39,417 nt of DNA from a bacterium (lineage in GTDB: Bacteria > Verrucomicrobiota > Verrucomicrobiia > Limisphaerales > J093). Numbering within the stretch: position 1 is the stretch's first letter; each line of letters starts with the position of its first letter. Both the position numbers and the translations under genes were made by a program. This document shows positions 9,001 through 16,228 of the stretch, one piece after another. The notes under the pieces were generated by a model. That model was not told where the DNA came from. It saw only the letters and a program-made list of their open reading frames with translations, and ran no database searches. The DNA lies in assembly GCA_021780105.1 (NCBI GenBank), contig JAJXZJ010000038.1:1-39417 (forward strand), given 5' to 3'.

Positions 9001-9299
9001 GCCGGCGGGTTTGTGTCCTTGGCGGGCGCCAACCGCGCCACCACCTGTGGACCCAGCGAAAGCGTCCAGGCCCCTTGCCCGGCAGGCGCCCGGTTGGTGG
9101 CAAACGGCTCGAAAGGATCCTGCCACAGGCGCGACTGGACCCGCTCATCATTCCCCCGCCGGCTCTGTTGCAACGCCATGGATGTCGCCGCCGGGCGCGG
9201 GCTTCCCGACCTCTCCCGCAGGGAAAACACACCCCAGACCACGGTGGCCAGCACCAGACACAGGTTCGTTACGGTCTGCAGTTGCGGCTTGTCGTTCAT
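6072..9299 (-). CDS. Large membrane protein with type-1 periplasmic-binding-like domain
   Basis: This 1075-residue protein has an N-terminal membrane anchor (residues 10-28, 'CLVLATVVWGVFSL'). About 500 extracytoplasmic residues follow that resemble the type-1 periplasmic-binding/receptor-ligand fold: 'VAVLGVMLEGGPYEENKEV' near 118-136, 'NVVALITEQDTLYGRTLAG' near 345-363, and 'NVVVASAYSLNP' near 507. The C-terminal half has about eight further membrane segments, near 609-626, 669-689, 710-731, 818-835, 852-873, 931-946, 955-976 and 1051-1072, with long basic loops between them. No kinase, cyclase or transporter motif is visible. It may be a ligand-sensing membrane protein, but I know no named family and call no function. 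It is monocistronic by position, and a good sigma70-like promoter lies 80 bp upstream. Confidence 0.75.
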   Translation of the reverse strand: MNDKPQLQTVTNLCLVLATVVWGVFSLRERSGSPRPAATSMALQQSRRGNDERVQSRLWQDPFEPFATNRAPAGQGAWTLSLGPQVVARLAPAKDTNPPAAPLPLREEICRRAATGRVAVLGVMLEGGPYEENKEVRRRLRYAVQLALTSSDLIGPADRTHLYTNLVTLPLAAKGTQHFASALAWEWFAPDTPTNVSACVVWLNEDDFSSQPLFRLQALVANLMPQDAKASFYLIGPRSSDTLRALVSDAPAPAALTNLAALAKSGRFQILSPEVTAADDWLLRDKPADTARREQIQARLAGLLTLTDASPPVFRNWIATDTELATLVARELANRVAPPVASSNNVVALITEQDTLYGRTLAGALTAALKNEPCCGERTNVWRYTYLRGLDGSKPQREMPSENPPVIPSTPEAALQSALARQQKGETADGDSQLDYVMRLAMFLQQRDAELRRENRRIMAVGLAGSDAYDKLILLRALRHRLSEAVFFTTDLDARLWTKEELKYTRNVVVASAYSLNPAPAKPHWSEQFPPFRDVYQTALFRTCRAVILHEGDPANSLDATADDLAGHLYAIGRRGPIPLTLPASNSKRVPPDRPTLAQSLAGWLQPAAVGTIYGFIVVLVVGTLRGGFQLRGKPAGVGAVPACIAVWRNPPAPSYEGNHAMGCPRSCLVGGAVAGCLFGLAARFAYGVAHMDGEEPWDMRGGLSIWPSEGLRLLVVAGSAVFLIWAYHYYLQQLRKLARDYFDVTVRLRDRVDWRGVWRWLTTIKSSRPWRRRVQPRVSINRWRAPMIGRLPHEVSARRLFIGYLRRGSLISRCRRVLPIAAGYVACGILWLKLTDGFPTRLCVRGPLSHAVDLVLLFLAIASFLFVLFYVLDAARLTCRFLECVNDGPTHWPPRLLLQRAATQGVQSQHLAGWLDVELAATKTADTSRLMFAPISLCLLLLLSRSQIIHAWTWPAGLAAVFAVNFGAAGICWWLVRRSAERLRKGALERLDDSIREVENDASDVFPIPNLSKGAVLLSKQMYLRRLRALRHETLAEQHGAYAPWFQDPTYFAVFIPTGFAGVFSVIFQIWFNQ

Positions 9300-9379
9300 G
9301 AAACCACGTCCGTCTGATCGGCGGTCTTTGGGCGAGCCAGGCTCCGACAGGGTTGTGGGTTAATGATTGAACCAGCTTA

Positions 9380-9408
9380 TTAATACGATCAAACAACTGC
9401 TGGGTCAA
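9380..9408 (-). promoter_or_regulatory. Sigma70-like promoter for the membrane protein gene
   Basis: On the minus strand, TTGACC (9408-9403) is followed after exactly 17 nt by TATTAA (9385-9380), itself followed by TAAG. Spacing is optimal and both hexamers are close to consensus. The region is AT-rich relative to its surroundings and ends about 80 nt before the ATG at 9299. No experimental support. Confidence 0.5.
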
Positions 9409-9483
9409 TCTTGAATCAGGCACGGCCGAAGTCCGCAAAGTAAAAAGTTCCCGCTTGCCCGCAGCTCGGCTACACTTGGGCGC

Positions 9484-12400
9484 GTGAAAATGAACCACCC
9501 ACTCGAGAAAGGCAAACCGGGCGCCCCGCGCGCCGTTTCACGCGCCGTCATCCAAAACGGTCGCGCATTGAAGAAAACCCTGATCCGGCATGGGAGGAAC
9601 CTGACGCGCGCCGCCGTCGCGAGCCTGGCGCTGGTTTTCGGGGCGGCGGCCTGGACGCACGCCGCCGCGGTGCCCGCCGGCTATGCACTCAACCCGGCGG
9701 CCGCCATCTTTGAAGCCGCCCCCGGCAAGGCGCTCGATCTTGCCGATGAGGTCACGCTGGAAGCCTGGGTGAAGGCGGACCCGATGGACGCAGCCGGCGG
9801 GCGCATCCTCGACAAGTCCGCGCCCGGCACGCAACTCGGCTACATGCTCGACACCTGGCCGGGCAACTCGCTCCGCTTCCTCAACGTGAAAGGCATGTGT
9901 CGTTTCGACGCGAAACTACCTGCCGACCGGTGGAGCCATGTCGTCGGGGTTTACAGCGCCTCGAAGCGGATCATGAAGCTCTATCTCGACGGCAAGGAAG
10001 TCGCAAGCCTCGGCGGCGACCACTGGCCGGAGATGGCCCTCAGCCCAGTGCCGTTGTGCGTCGGCGGCGATCCGGGCGGCGGCAATCGCTTCAAAGGTCA
10101 AATCCTCCGCGCCGCCGTGTATGGCCGCGTGCTCACGGCGGACGAGATTTCCCTGCGCGCCAGTGCGGCAGAACCGAAGTCGCTCGCCGGCGTGCTGGGT
10201 GAATGGGTGTTTACCGGGAAGCCCGGCCGGAGGATCGCGCCGGTCGCCGGCCGGCTCGCGCTGCACGCGGCCAAGGCTGGCGGCGGTTCCGGCGTGCCGG
10301 TGCCGGCGGAATTCGACGGCGAGTTCACCGGCGAAGCGCAGGCCCCCGCGGAGCCGCTCAGTCTCTGGTATCGCCGTCCCGCGAAGGTCTGGACCGAGGC
10401 GCTGGCCATCGGCAGCGGCCGGCTGGGTGCGATGGTTTTCGGCGGCATCAACCGGGAGCGGCTCCAGCTCAACGAGGACACGCTTTGGGGTGGTGGCCCT
10501 TACGATCCGAACAACCCCGAGGCGCTGGCCGCGTTGCCGGAGGCGCGGCGGCTGATCTTCGCGGGCAAGTATCGCGAGGCCGACCAGCTCGTGAACCAGA
10601 AAATGATTGCCAAGCCGCGCGGCCAGATGCCTTACCAGACCGTCGGTGATCTGCTGCTGAGCTTCCCCGAGGTGAACGCCGTGGCGGATTATCGCCGTGA
10701 CCTGAACCTCGACACGGCCATCACCCGCGTCCGTTATTCCGCCGGTGGCGTGACGTTCACCCGCGAGGCATTTGCGAGTCCCGTGGACCAGGTGATCGTG
10801 ATGTGCCTCACCGCCGACAAGCCGGGGCGAGTCGCGTTCTCCGCCAGTTTCCGGACGCCGCAGCAAGCGTCCACCACCAACGACGGGCCGGACACGCTCG
10901 TGCTGAGCGGTGTCAACGGCGCGGCCGACGGCATCGCCGGCGCGCTGAAATTCCAAGCCCGCGTCAAGGTGATTGCCTCTGGCGGCGAAACCAGCGCCGA
11001 CGCGGACCAGGTTTCCGTGACGAACGCCGATTCCGCCGTGCTGCTGATTGCCGCGGCGACAAGTTACAAGAGTTTCAAGGATGTGAGCGGCGACCCCGAC
11101 GCGCTGGCGGAGAATTATGTTGAGGCGGCGGGCAGAAAATCTTTCGACGCCTTGCGTCAGGCGCACGTCGCCGAACACCAGCGCCTGTTCCGACGCGTGT
11201 CGCTCGATCTTGGCACGAGCGACGCGATGAAGCTGCCCACCGATGAGCGCATCAAACACTTCGCCGAGGGCAACGACCCGCAGTTCGCCGCGCTTTATTT
11301 CCAGTTCGGCCGCTATTTGCTTCTCTCCTGCTCGCGCCCCGGCGGGCAGCCGGCCAATTTGCAGGGCCTCTGGGCCGACGGCCTGAACCCGCCCTGGGGC
11401 GGCAAATACACGATCAACATCAACACGGAGATGAATTACTGGCCCGCCGAGACGTGCGATCTCGGCGAGTGCGTCGAGCCGCTGTTGCGCATGGTGCAGG
11501 ACCTCACCGAAACCGGCGCGCGGACCGCGAAGATGCACTGGGGCGCGGGCGGCTGGGTCGCGCATCACAACACCGACCTCTGGCGTGCGTCGGCGCCGAT
11601 TGACGGCCCGTGGGGACACTGGCCCACCGGTGGCGCGTGGCTCTGCCAGAATCTCTGGGAACATTACCTCTTCACCGAGGACCGCGACTTCCTCAAGCGT
11701 CTTTACCCGGCGATGAAAGGCGCGGCGCAGTTCTTCCTCGATTCGCTCGTCGAAGAGCCGACGCACCACTGGCTGGTTACCTGCCCGTCGGCGTCGCCGG
11801 AGCACAGCATTCCCTCCGGCGGCAGCATCTGCGCGGGGCCGACGATGGACGAGCAAATCATCCGCGACCTCTTCGGCAACTGCATCCAGGCGTCGAAGAT
11901 TCTCGGCGTGGACGCGGATTTCCGCGCGCAGCTCGCCGCCACCCGTGCCCGGCTCGCGCCAAACCAGATCGGCAAGGCCGGCCAGCTCCAGGAATGGCTC
12001 GACGATTGGGACATGGAGGCGCCCGACCGCCACCATCGCCACGTCTCGCATCTCTACGGCTTCTTCCCCAGCGCGCAGATTTCGTTGCGCGGCACACCGG
12101 AACTGGCCGCGGCCGTGAAGCGGTCCCTGGAGATTCGCGGCGACGACGCCACCGGCTGGGCCATCGCCTGGCGGCTCTGCCTGTGGGCGCGCTTGCAGGA
12201 CGCCGAGCACACCTACAAAATTCTCACGCTCCTCATCCGCCCCGACCGCACCTATCCGAACATGTTCGACGCCCATCCGCCGTTCCAGATTGACGGCAAC
12301 TTTGGCGGCACCGCCGGCATCGCCGAGATGCTGCTGCAAAGCCACGAGGGCGAAATCGAACTCCTCCCCGCGCTGCCCCAAGCCTGGCCGACCGGCGCGG

Positions 12401-12552
12401 TGAAGGGTCTGCGTGCCCGCGGCAACATCACCGTGGACCTGGCATGGAAGGATGGAAAACCCACTTCCTACCGCCTCGCCTCGCCAGAACCGAAACAGGT
12501 GAACGTGCGGGTGAACGGCGAAGTCAAGACGGTGACGACCGGGAAGCTGTGA
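9484..12552 (+). CDS. LamG - GH95 alpha-L-fucosidase/galactosidase-like enzyme
   Basis: This exported two-part enzyme of 1022 residues has a long basic N-region and signal segment (AAVASLALVFGAAAWTHAAA, 43-62). A LamG/concanavalin-like domain in normal order (about 70-225: 'VTLEAWVKADP', 'DRWSHVVGVYS', 'GGDPGGGNRFKGQI') is followed by a complete GH95 region (about 293-1010). GH95 signatures are 'LWYRRPAKVWTEALAIGSG', 'RLQLNEDTLWGGGPYD', 'NLQGLWADGLNPPWGGKY' and 'FQIDGNFGGTAGIAEML'. By comparison with characterised family members, the expected active-site residues are present: N645 and N647 ('TININTEMNYWPAE'), E773 ('SASPEH') and D937 ('QIDGNF'). GH95 enzymes cleave alpha-1,2-fucosides, some alpha-galactosides. 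GTG 9484 is the longest start; ATG 9490 is an equally good alternative. Confidence 0.92.
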   Translation: MKMNHPLEKGKPGAPRAVSRAVIQNGRALKKTLIRHGRNLTRAAVASLALVFGAAAWTHAAAVPAGYALNPAAAIFEAAPGKALDLADEVTLEAWVKADPMDAAGGRILDKSAPGTQLGYMLDTWPGNSLRFLNVKGMCRFDAKLPADRWSHVVGVYSASKRIMKLYLDGKEVASLGGDHWPEMALSPVPLCVGGDPGGGNRFKGQILRAAVYGRVLTADEISLRASAAEPKSLAGVLGEWVFTGKPGRRIAPVAGRLALHAAKAGGGSGVPVPAEFDGEFTGEAQAPAEPLSLWYRRPAKVWTEALAIGSGRLGAMVFGGINRERLQLNEDTLWGGGPYDPNNPEALAALPEARRLIFAGKYREADQLVNQKMIAKPRGQMPYQTVGDLLLSFPEVNAVADYRRDLNLDTAITRVRYSAGGVTFTREAFASPVDQVIVMCLTADKPGRVAFSASFRTPQQASTTNDGPDTLVLSGVNGAADGIAGALKFQARVKVIASGGETSADADQVSVTNADSAVLLIAAATSYKSFKDVSGDPDALAENYVEAAGRKSFDALRQAHVAEHQRLFRRVSLDLGTSDAMKLPTDERIKHFAEGNDPQFAALYFQFGRYLLLSCSRPGGQPANLQGLWADGLNPPWGGKYTININTEMNYWPAETCDLGECVEPLLRMVQDLTETGARTAKMHWGAGGWVAHHNTDLWRASAPIDGPWGHWPTGGAWLCQNLWEHYLFTEDRDFLKRLYPAMKGAAQFFLDSLVEEPTHHWLVTCPSASPEHSIPSGGSICAGPTMDEQIIRDLFGNCIQASKILGVDADFRAQLAATRARLAPNQIGKAGQLQEWLDDWDMEAPDRHHRHVSHLYGFFPSAQISLRGTPELAAAVKRSLEIRGDDATGWAIAWRLCLWARLQDAEHTYKILTLLIRPDRTYPNMFDAHPPFQIDGNFGGTAGIAEMLLQSHEGEIELLPALPQAWPTGAVKGLRARGNITVDLAWKDGKPTSYRLASPEPKQVNVRVNGEVKTVTTGKL

Positions 12553-12559
12553 AGCCCGG

Positions 12560-12577
12560 CGCCGGTTCTTGCCGGCG
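12560..12577 (+). terminator. Candidate stem-loop terminator after the GH95 gene
   Basis: CGCCGG (12560-12565) pairs perfectly with CCGGCG (12572-12577) across a 6-nt loop, 8 nt after the GH95 stop. There is only a TTAAG after the stem rather than a T-run, so intrinsic termination would be weak. Confidence 0.35.
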
Positions 12578-12614
12578 TTAAGCGCTCCTCCGCCGGCTGC
12601 CCGCGTCGCCGGGT

Positions 12615-12641
12615 TTGACTTCGCGCGTCATTCGGTAAACT
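12615..12641 (+). promoter_or_regulatory. Possible promoter of the YncE-like gene
   Basis: TTGACT (12615-12620) and TAAACT (12636-12641) precede the ATG at 12652. The 15-nt spacer is shorter than ideal and the -10 box lies only 10 nt before the start, so the transcript would be nearly leaderless. Weak call. Confidence 0.25.
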
Positions 12642-12651
12642 TTGAACGCTC

Positions 12652-13725
12652 ATGATCTCAATTGATTCAGAAAGTTCAAATGGCGCCGGCCGGGGCGGCA
12701 CCGTGGAATCACCCGTCACGGCCATCCGCCGTCGCCGCTGGCTGGGCGCGGCCGTGGCGGCAACCCTCGCCGTCGCGGCGGCCGGCCGCGCCGAAAGCCG
12801 GGGCTGGCTGTTGGTGGCCAACAAGGGCGACCAGACGCTGGGCATCGTGGATCCGGCGGCCGGCCGCATGGTGGCCGCCGTGCCGGAGGACGGCGTGACC
12901 GGGCACGAGGTGGTCGCCTCGCCCGACGGGCAGCGGGCGTTCGTGCCGATTTACGGCGACGGCGGCGTGGGCGGGCGCGGCACCGACGGCCGGCTTATGC
13001 GGGTGATTGACCTGTCCACGCGGCGGGTCGTGGACACGGTGGATTTCGGTCACGGCGTGCGCCCACATTGCGCGGTGTTCGGCCCCGACGGGCTGCTTTA
13101 CGTGACGACCGAGCTGGACCAATGCGTGACGGTGATTGATCCAAAGACGTTAAAAATCGTCGGCTCCATTCCGACCGGGCAGCCGGAATCGCACATGCTG
13201 GCGATCACGCCCGATGGCCGGCGCGGCTACACGGCGAACGTTGGCCCCGGCACCGTGTCCGTGCTGGACATGCAGGCGAGGAAACTTCTCAAGGTGATTC
13301 CGGTCGCGCCGACGACGCAGCGCATTTCGGTTTCGGTGGACGGCCGCCGGGCGTTCACCTCGGACCAGACGAAACCGCAGTTGGTGGTGATTGACACAGC
13401 CACCAACGGCGTCTGCGACCGAATCGAAATGCCCGGCATCGGCTACGGCACGGCGCCCACGCCGGACGGACGCTGGTTGCTGGTGGCATTGAGCGGCAAG
13501 CGGCAGGTGGCCGTGATTGATCTCGCGGGCATGAAGGTGGCGCGCACACTGGACGTGCCGCGCGCGCCGCAGGAAGTGCTGGTCCGCCCCGACGGCGCGG
13601 CCGCCTACGTGTCGTGCGACGCCAGCCGGAAGGTGGCGGTGATTGATTTGAAGAACTGGCAGGTGGAGAAGTTGATCAATACCGGTCCGAACACGGACGG
13701 CCTGGCTTGGGCCAAGGCGCAGTAA
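12652..13725 (+). CDS. YncE/YVTN-family beta-propeller protein
   Basis: This 357-residue exported protein carries a twin-arginine-like signal (IRRRRWLGAAVAATLAVAAAG, about residues 25-45). It is made of seven YncE-type blades of about 42 residues that repeat 'V.VIDL..R.VV.T...G..P....PDG...YV': 'GWLLVANKGDQTLGIVDPAA', 'LMRVIDLSTRRVVDTV', 'QCVTVIDPKTLKIVGSIPTG', 'GTVSVLDMQARKLLKVIPV', 'QLVVIDTATNGV', 'QVAVIDLAGMKVARTLDVP' and 'KVAVIDLKNWQVEKLINTG'. Members bind varied ligands or partners at the bacterial surface, and no specific role can be assigned. It follows the GH95 gene on the same strand with about 100 bp between. Confidence 0.85.
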   Translation: MISIDSESSNGAGRGGTVESPVTAIRRRRWLGAAVAATLAVAAAGRAESRGWLLVANKGDQTLGIVDPAAGRMVAAVPEDGVTGHEVVASPDGQRAFVPIYGDGGVGGRGTDGRLMRVIDLSTRRVVDTVDFGHGVRPHCAVFGPDGLLYVTTELDQCVTVIDPKTLKIVGSIPTGQPESHMLAITPDGRRGYTANVGPGTVSVLDMQARKLLKVIPVAPTTQRISVSVDGRRAFTSDQTKPQLVVIDTATNGVCDRIEMPGIGYGTAPTPDGRWLLVALSGKRQVAVIDLAGMKVARTLDVPRAPQEVLVRPDGAAAYVSCDASRKVAVIDLKNWQVEKLINTGPNTDGLAWAKAQ

Positions 13726-13773
13726 GCAGCAAACGGCAGCCCCCTCCGCGCACGAACCACCGCGAAGGAACCT

Positions 13774-15030
13774 TCAGGGTTTGTCGCCCTGCTTTGAGCC
13801 GCCCGGAATCAAGGCTTCCGCCACGTCCTGGTTGTAGTGGCAGTTGGCGGCCTTGAGGTTTTCCACCAGGTCGAAGAGCGCCTTCATCGCCGTTTCCCGC
13901 GAAGGCCGCTCGCCCCGGCCGTTCCAATAATCCACCACCTGCTTGAAGCCGTCCGGCCGCTTGACCGTGAGGATGCAGGACGGCGAGTTGACCTTCTTGA
14001 ACGGCCACCACGACCAGCCGATGTGGTTACGCTCCACCAGCGCGACGCAATCGCGGAACCACTGGTTGTTGTTTTCGCCGCTTTCGCCGAGCCAGAGCGG
14101 CAGGTGGTATTTTTCGCGCAAAGCCAGGAACCCGCTGATGGCCTGCTGCGTGTTCGGGTTCCAGTATTTGTGGAAACTCAGGACCATGTCGTGGTCCCAC
14201 GGGCCGGGGAAGCCGCGGTAATTGTTGCCCCAGCCGTTGCCCTCGATGATGAGCAGGTGGTTCTTGTCCACTTCGCGGATGGTCTTGGTGACGGCTTGAT
14301 ACAACTCCCACAGCGGCTGGTTACGCTGGTCTTCGGTCCCGTTCTGGTTCTTGCCTTCAAACGTCCAATTCGGCTCGTTCAGCAGATCGTAGCCGCCGAT
14401 CCACGGTTCGTTGGCGTAGCGTTCTGCGAGTTTTCGCCAAAGCGCGATCATCTTCTGCCGGTTCGCCTCGCTGTCCCAGAGGGACGGTTTGGACGGATCG
14501 GCATCGGAGATGTTCCTGTCCTTGCCTTGTCCACCGGGCGCGGCGTGGAGATCGAGGATCAGATAGATATGATTGGCGCGGCACCAGGCCAGCAGGTTGT
14601 CGGTCATGGTGAAGCCGGTCGTCAGCCAGGTGTTCTGACCTTTCACCGGTTCGTCCTCGATTGGCAGCGTGAACAGGTTGTAATGCATGGGCAGGCGGAT
14701 GCTGTTGAAGCCCGCCTTCGCCAGCACGTCCACGTCCGCCCGCGTCATGTGATTTTGCCGCCAAAGCTCGTAGAAGCGGTCGCAATCGGCCTTGCCGATC
14801 AAGTCGGTGATGCGCGCCTTGATGGAATGCTGCGTGCCCTCCCGGTTGATGCCGAGCATGTAGCCCTCCTGCAACATCCAGCCGCCCAGCCCCATGCCAC
14901 GCAGGATGATCTCGTGTCCCTGGCCGTCCACGATCCGCTCGTTCTCGGCCCGGAGAAAACCCGTGCCCGCCGCGCGGGCAACCAGCCCGACGCACGCCAC
15001 CGCCAACACCAATAGAAATGACTTTTTCAT
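13774..15030 (-). CDS. GH5 family glycosidase (cellulase-like)
   Basis: This secreted 418-residue enzyme has a textbook signal peptide (MKKSFLLVLAVACVGLVARA), which is why I start at ATG 15030 and not at the in-frame start at 15153. The mature part is a single (beta/alpha)8 GH5 domain: 'IILRGMGLGGWMLQEGYM' at the start, 'FNSIRLPMHYN', 'IYLILDLHAAPGGQG', the acid/base Glu at E219 in 'YDLLNEPNW', 'HDMVLSFHKYWNP', and the nucleophile Glu at E316 in 'PLWLGESGEN'. Both catalytic residues are in place, so it should be active. GH5 covers endoglucanases, exo-beta-1,3-glucanases and others, and the substrate cannot be fixed from sequence alone. It is convergent with the YncE-like gene (48 bp between stops). 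Confidence 0.9.
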   Translation of the reverse strand: MKKSFLLVLAVACVGLVARAAGTGFLRAENERIVDGQGHEIILRGMGLGGWMLQEGYMLGINREGTQHSIKARITDLIGKADCDRFYELWRQNHMTRADVDVLAKAGFNSIRLPMHYNLFTLPIEDEPVKGQNTWLTTGFTMTDNLLAWCRANHIYLILDLHAAPGGQGKDRNISDADPSKPSLWDSEANRQKMIALWRKLAERYANEPWIGGYDLLNEPNWTFEGKNQNGTEDQRNQPLWELYQAVTKTIREVDKNHLLIIEGNGWGNNYRGFPGPWDHDMVLSFHKYWNPNTQQAISGFLALREKYHLPLWLGESGENNNQWFRDCVALVERNHIGWSWWPFKKVNSPSCILTVKRPDGFKQVVDYWNGRGERPSRETAMKALFDLVENLKAANCHYNQDVAEALIPGGSKQGDKP

Positions 15031-15187
15031 AAGTTCTGAAACCAGCATGTCACCGGCGTGGTTGGAGAGACTGGCAAACGCCGGAACTGAGCGACACGGG
15101 CGGCCCAGCGCGTCCGCATTGGCAACTGACGTGGCCCGCCTGCGTTCGCTCAAGTGACTTTGTTCTGCGTGCGGTCGAATGGGAGAA

Positions 15188-15214
15188 CCGGCCGGATTTG
15201 GCTAATCCGACCGG
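15188..15214 (-). terminator. GC-rich stem-loop downstream of the 193-residue protein gene
   Basis: CCGG-C-CGGATT (15188-15198) pairs with AATCCG-A-CCGG (15204-15214): ten base pairs with one mismatch and a 5-nt loop. It lies 58 bp past the stop of the minus-strand gene at 15272. There is no T-run, so the terminator role is uncertain. Confidence 0.35.
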
Positions 15215-15271
15215 CCTCCATAAACGAGAAAACGCCATAATGGCAGTTGACGCATAAACGCGGAGGAAAGA

Positions 15272-15853
15272 TCACTTCCGGTGATCACCAGAGTCAAGAA
15301 CTTCTCCCAAGGTAGGGGGCGGCTCAACGCGATGGCTAGTACGAAAATCAACGAATATAACGTTGGGAGAGGGTGGCGACTCCTTGAGGTGTTTGACGGT
15401 TGCGTCGATCTTGTGTGACGCCGTGATACGCCGTAATGCTTCGGCAAGTCTCAGCGCCTTATCGTCAACGGTTCGGCGGAAGAATTCCTTGAGACGTCCA
15501 AAATGAGCAGACTCCTTCAGGCCATCGGCAAATGCCTCGCCTACGACCTTGTCCAAGAGGTAAAGCGAAACTGCAGCTACAAGGCCGACAAGCTCAATGG
15601 AACCCGGATGCGTCTCAGTAAGAATGATCCGCTCGTGCCGATGGTGTCGGAGGCGCTCCAATGTGGCGTCCCTTACCACGGGCGGGATCCCGAGTTCATG
15701 CGCAATGTGCTGGACGTCGTCTCGGTCCGAATCGTAAAGCGCCGACTCGACGATATCCAGGACGCGCACAACACTTTTGGCGCGGACGCCTGACGGGCTT
15801 CCTTGAAGGTGAAGCCGGAGCACAATATCATGTTGGCTTGGTTCAATAGGCAT
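15272..15853 (-). CDS. Uncharacterised 193-residue protein
   Basis: I recognise no family. ATG 15853 is preferred over an in-frame ATG at 15922 because AGAAGAG lies about 9 nt upstream on the minus strand. The N-terminal 85 residues look like an alpha/beta domain (strand 'HDIVLRLHLQG', helix 'RAKSVVRVLDIVESAL', helix 'DATLERLRHHR', strand 'RIILTETHPGSIEL'). A hydrophobic helix follows (about 86-102, 'IELVGLVAAVSLYLLDKVV') that could be membrane-associated, then a helical basic region (118-145) and a C-terminal tail with a strand 'NVIFVDFRT'. Composition is less GC-rich than the neighbours, which suggests a different history. It is a stand-alone gene between two carbohydrate genes. Confidence 0.6.
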   Translation of the reverse strand: MPIEPSQHDIVLRLHLQGSPSGVRAKSVVRVLDIVESALYDSDRDDVQHIAHELGIPPVVRDATLERLRHHRHERIILTETHPGSIELVGLVAAVSLYLLDKVVGEAFADGLKESAHFGRLKEFFRRTVDDKALRLAEALRRITASHKIDATVKHLKESPPSPNVIFVDFRTSHRVEPPPTLGEVLDSGDHRK

Positions 15854-16156
15854 AGGTCGTATCTCTTCTAGCGCTACCACGCCGAACAGTATTAATGGCC
15901 TAAAGCCACAGGCAAAGGGCAAAGTGAATTGGAGCGTGTCATAAGCTTGGAGGCTGCCCCGATCGCACGCTCAGTCAAGCTCAACACCAGCGGTTTGCAC
16001 CGATGTCACCTCCGGCCGGCCAGCGCCGGGAAAGCCTTCGTGGCGGCCACAATCACGGACGCAAGAGGACGAAGCCACTTTGTCTTTTGGCACACGCTAT
16101 GGCCGGTGATCGCCGGCTTGCCCATGTTGACCGCCTTGTTTTTTAAGAGAAAGCAG
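15854..16156. other. Intergenic, likely promoter region of the 193-residue protein gene
   Basis: On the minus strand, TTTGCC...TAATAC around 15905-15880 could act as a -35/-10 pair (about 16-nt spacer) for the gene at 15853. An 80-codon plus-strand frame at 15929-16171 has no domain, and its end overlaps the stem-loop at 16157. I do not regard it as a gene. Confidence 0.3.
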
Positions 16157-16191
16157 CGGCCGGTTGATTGAACATTGCAACCAACCGGCCG
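16157..16191 (-). terminator. Perfect 10-bp stem-loop after the Gfo/Idh gene
   Basis: CGGCCGGTTG (16157-16166) pairs without mismatch with CAACCGGCCG (16182-16191) across a 15-nt loop. It sits 38 bp past the stop of the minus-strand oxidoreductase gene. On the minus strand the stem is followed by CTGCTTTCTCTTAAAA, a weak T-rich tract. Confidence 0.45.
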
Positions 16192-16228
16192 GCCTGTTTG
16201 CGCTAATTCAGTTTCTTTGCGTCGCGGC

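Noticed and set aside
6447..9317. 956-codon plus-strand frame over the membrane protein gene
   Set aside because: The translation is rich in Gly, Arg, Gln and His without domains, as expected opposite a GC-rich gene. The minus strand has membrane segments, receptor-like motifs and a promoter.
15929..16171. 80-residue plus-strand protein
   Set aside because: No domain, no ribosome site, and its 3' end forms one arm of the stem-loop after the Gfo/Idh gene.
6072..16228. A defence island or prophage around the large membrane protein and the 193-residue protein
   Set aside because: No nuclease, integrase, phage structural or NTPase defence gene is present. The surrounding genes are carbohydrate-related.
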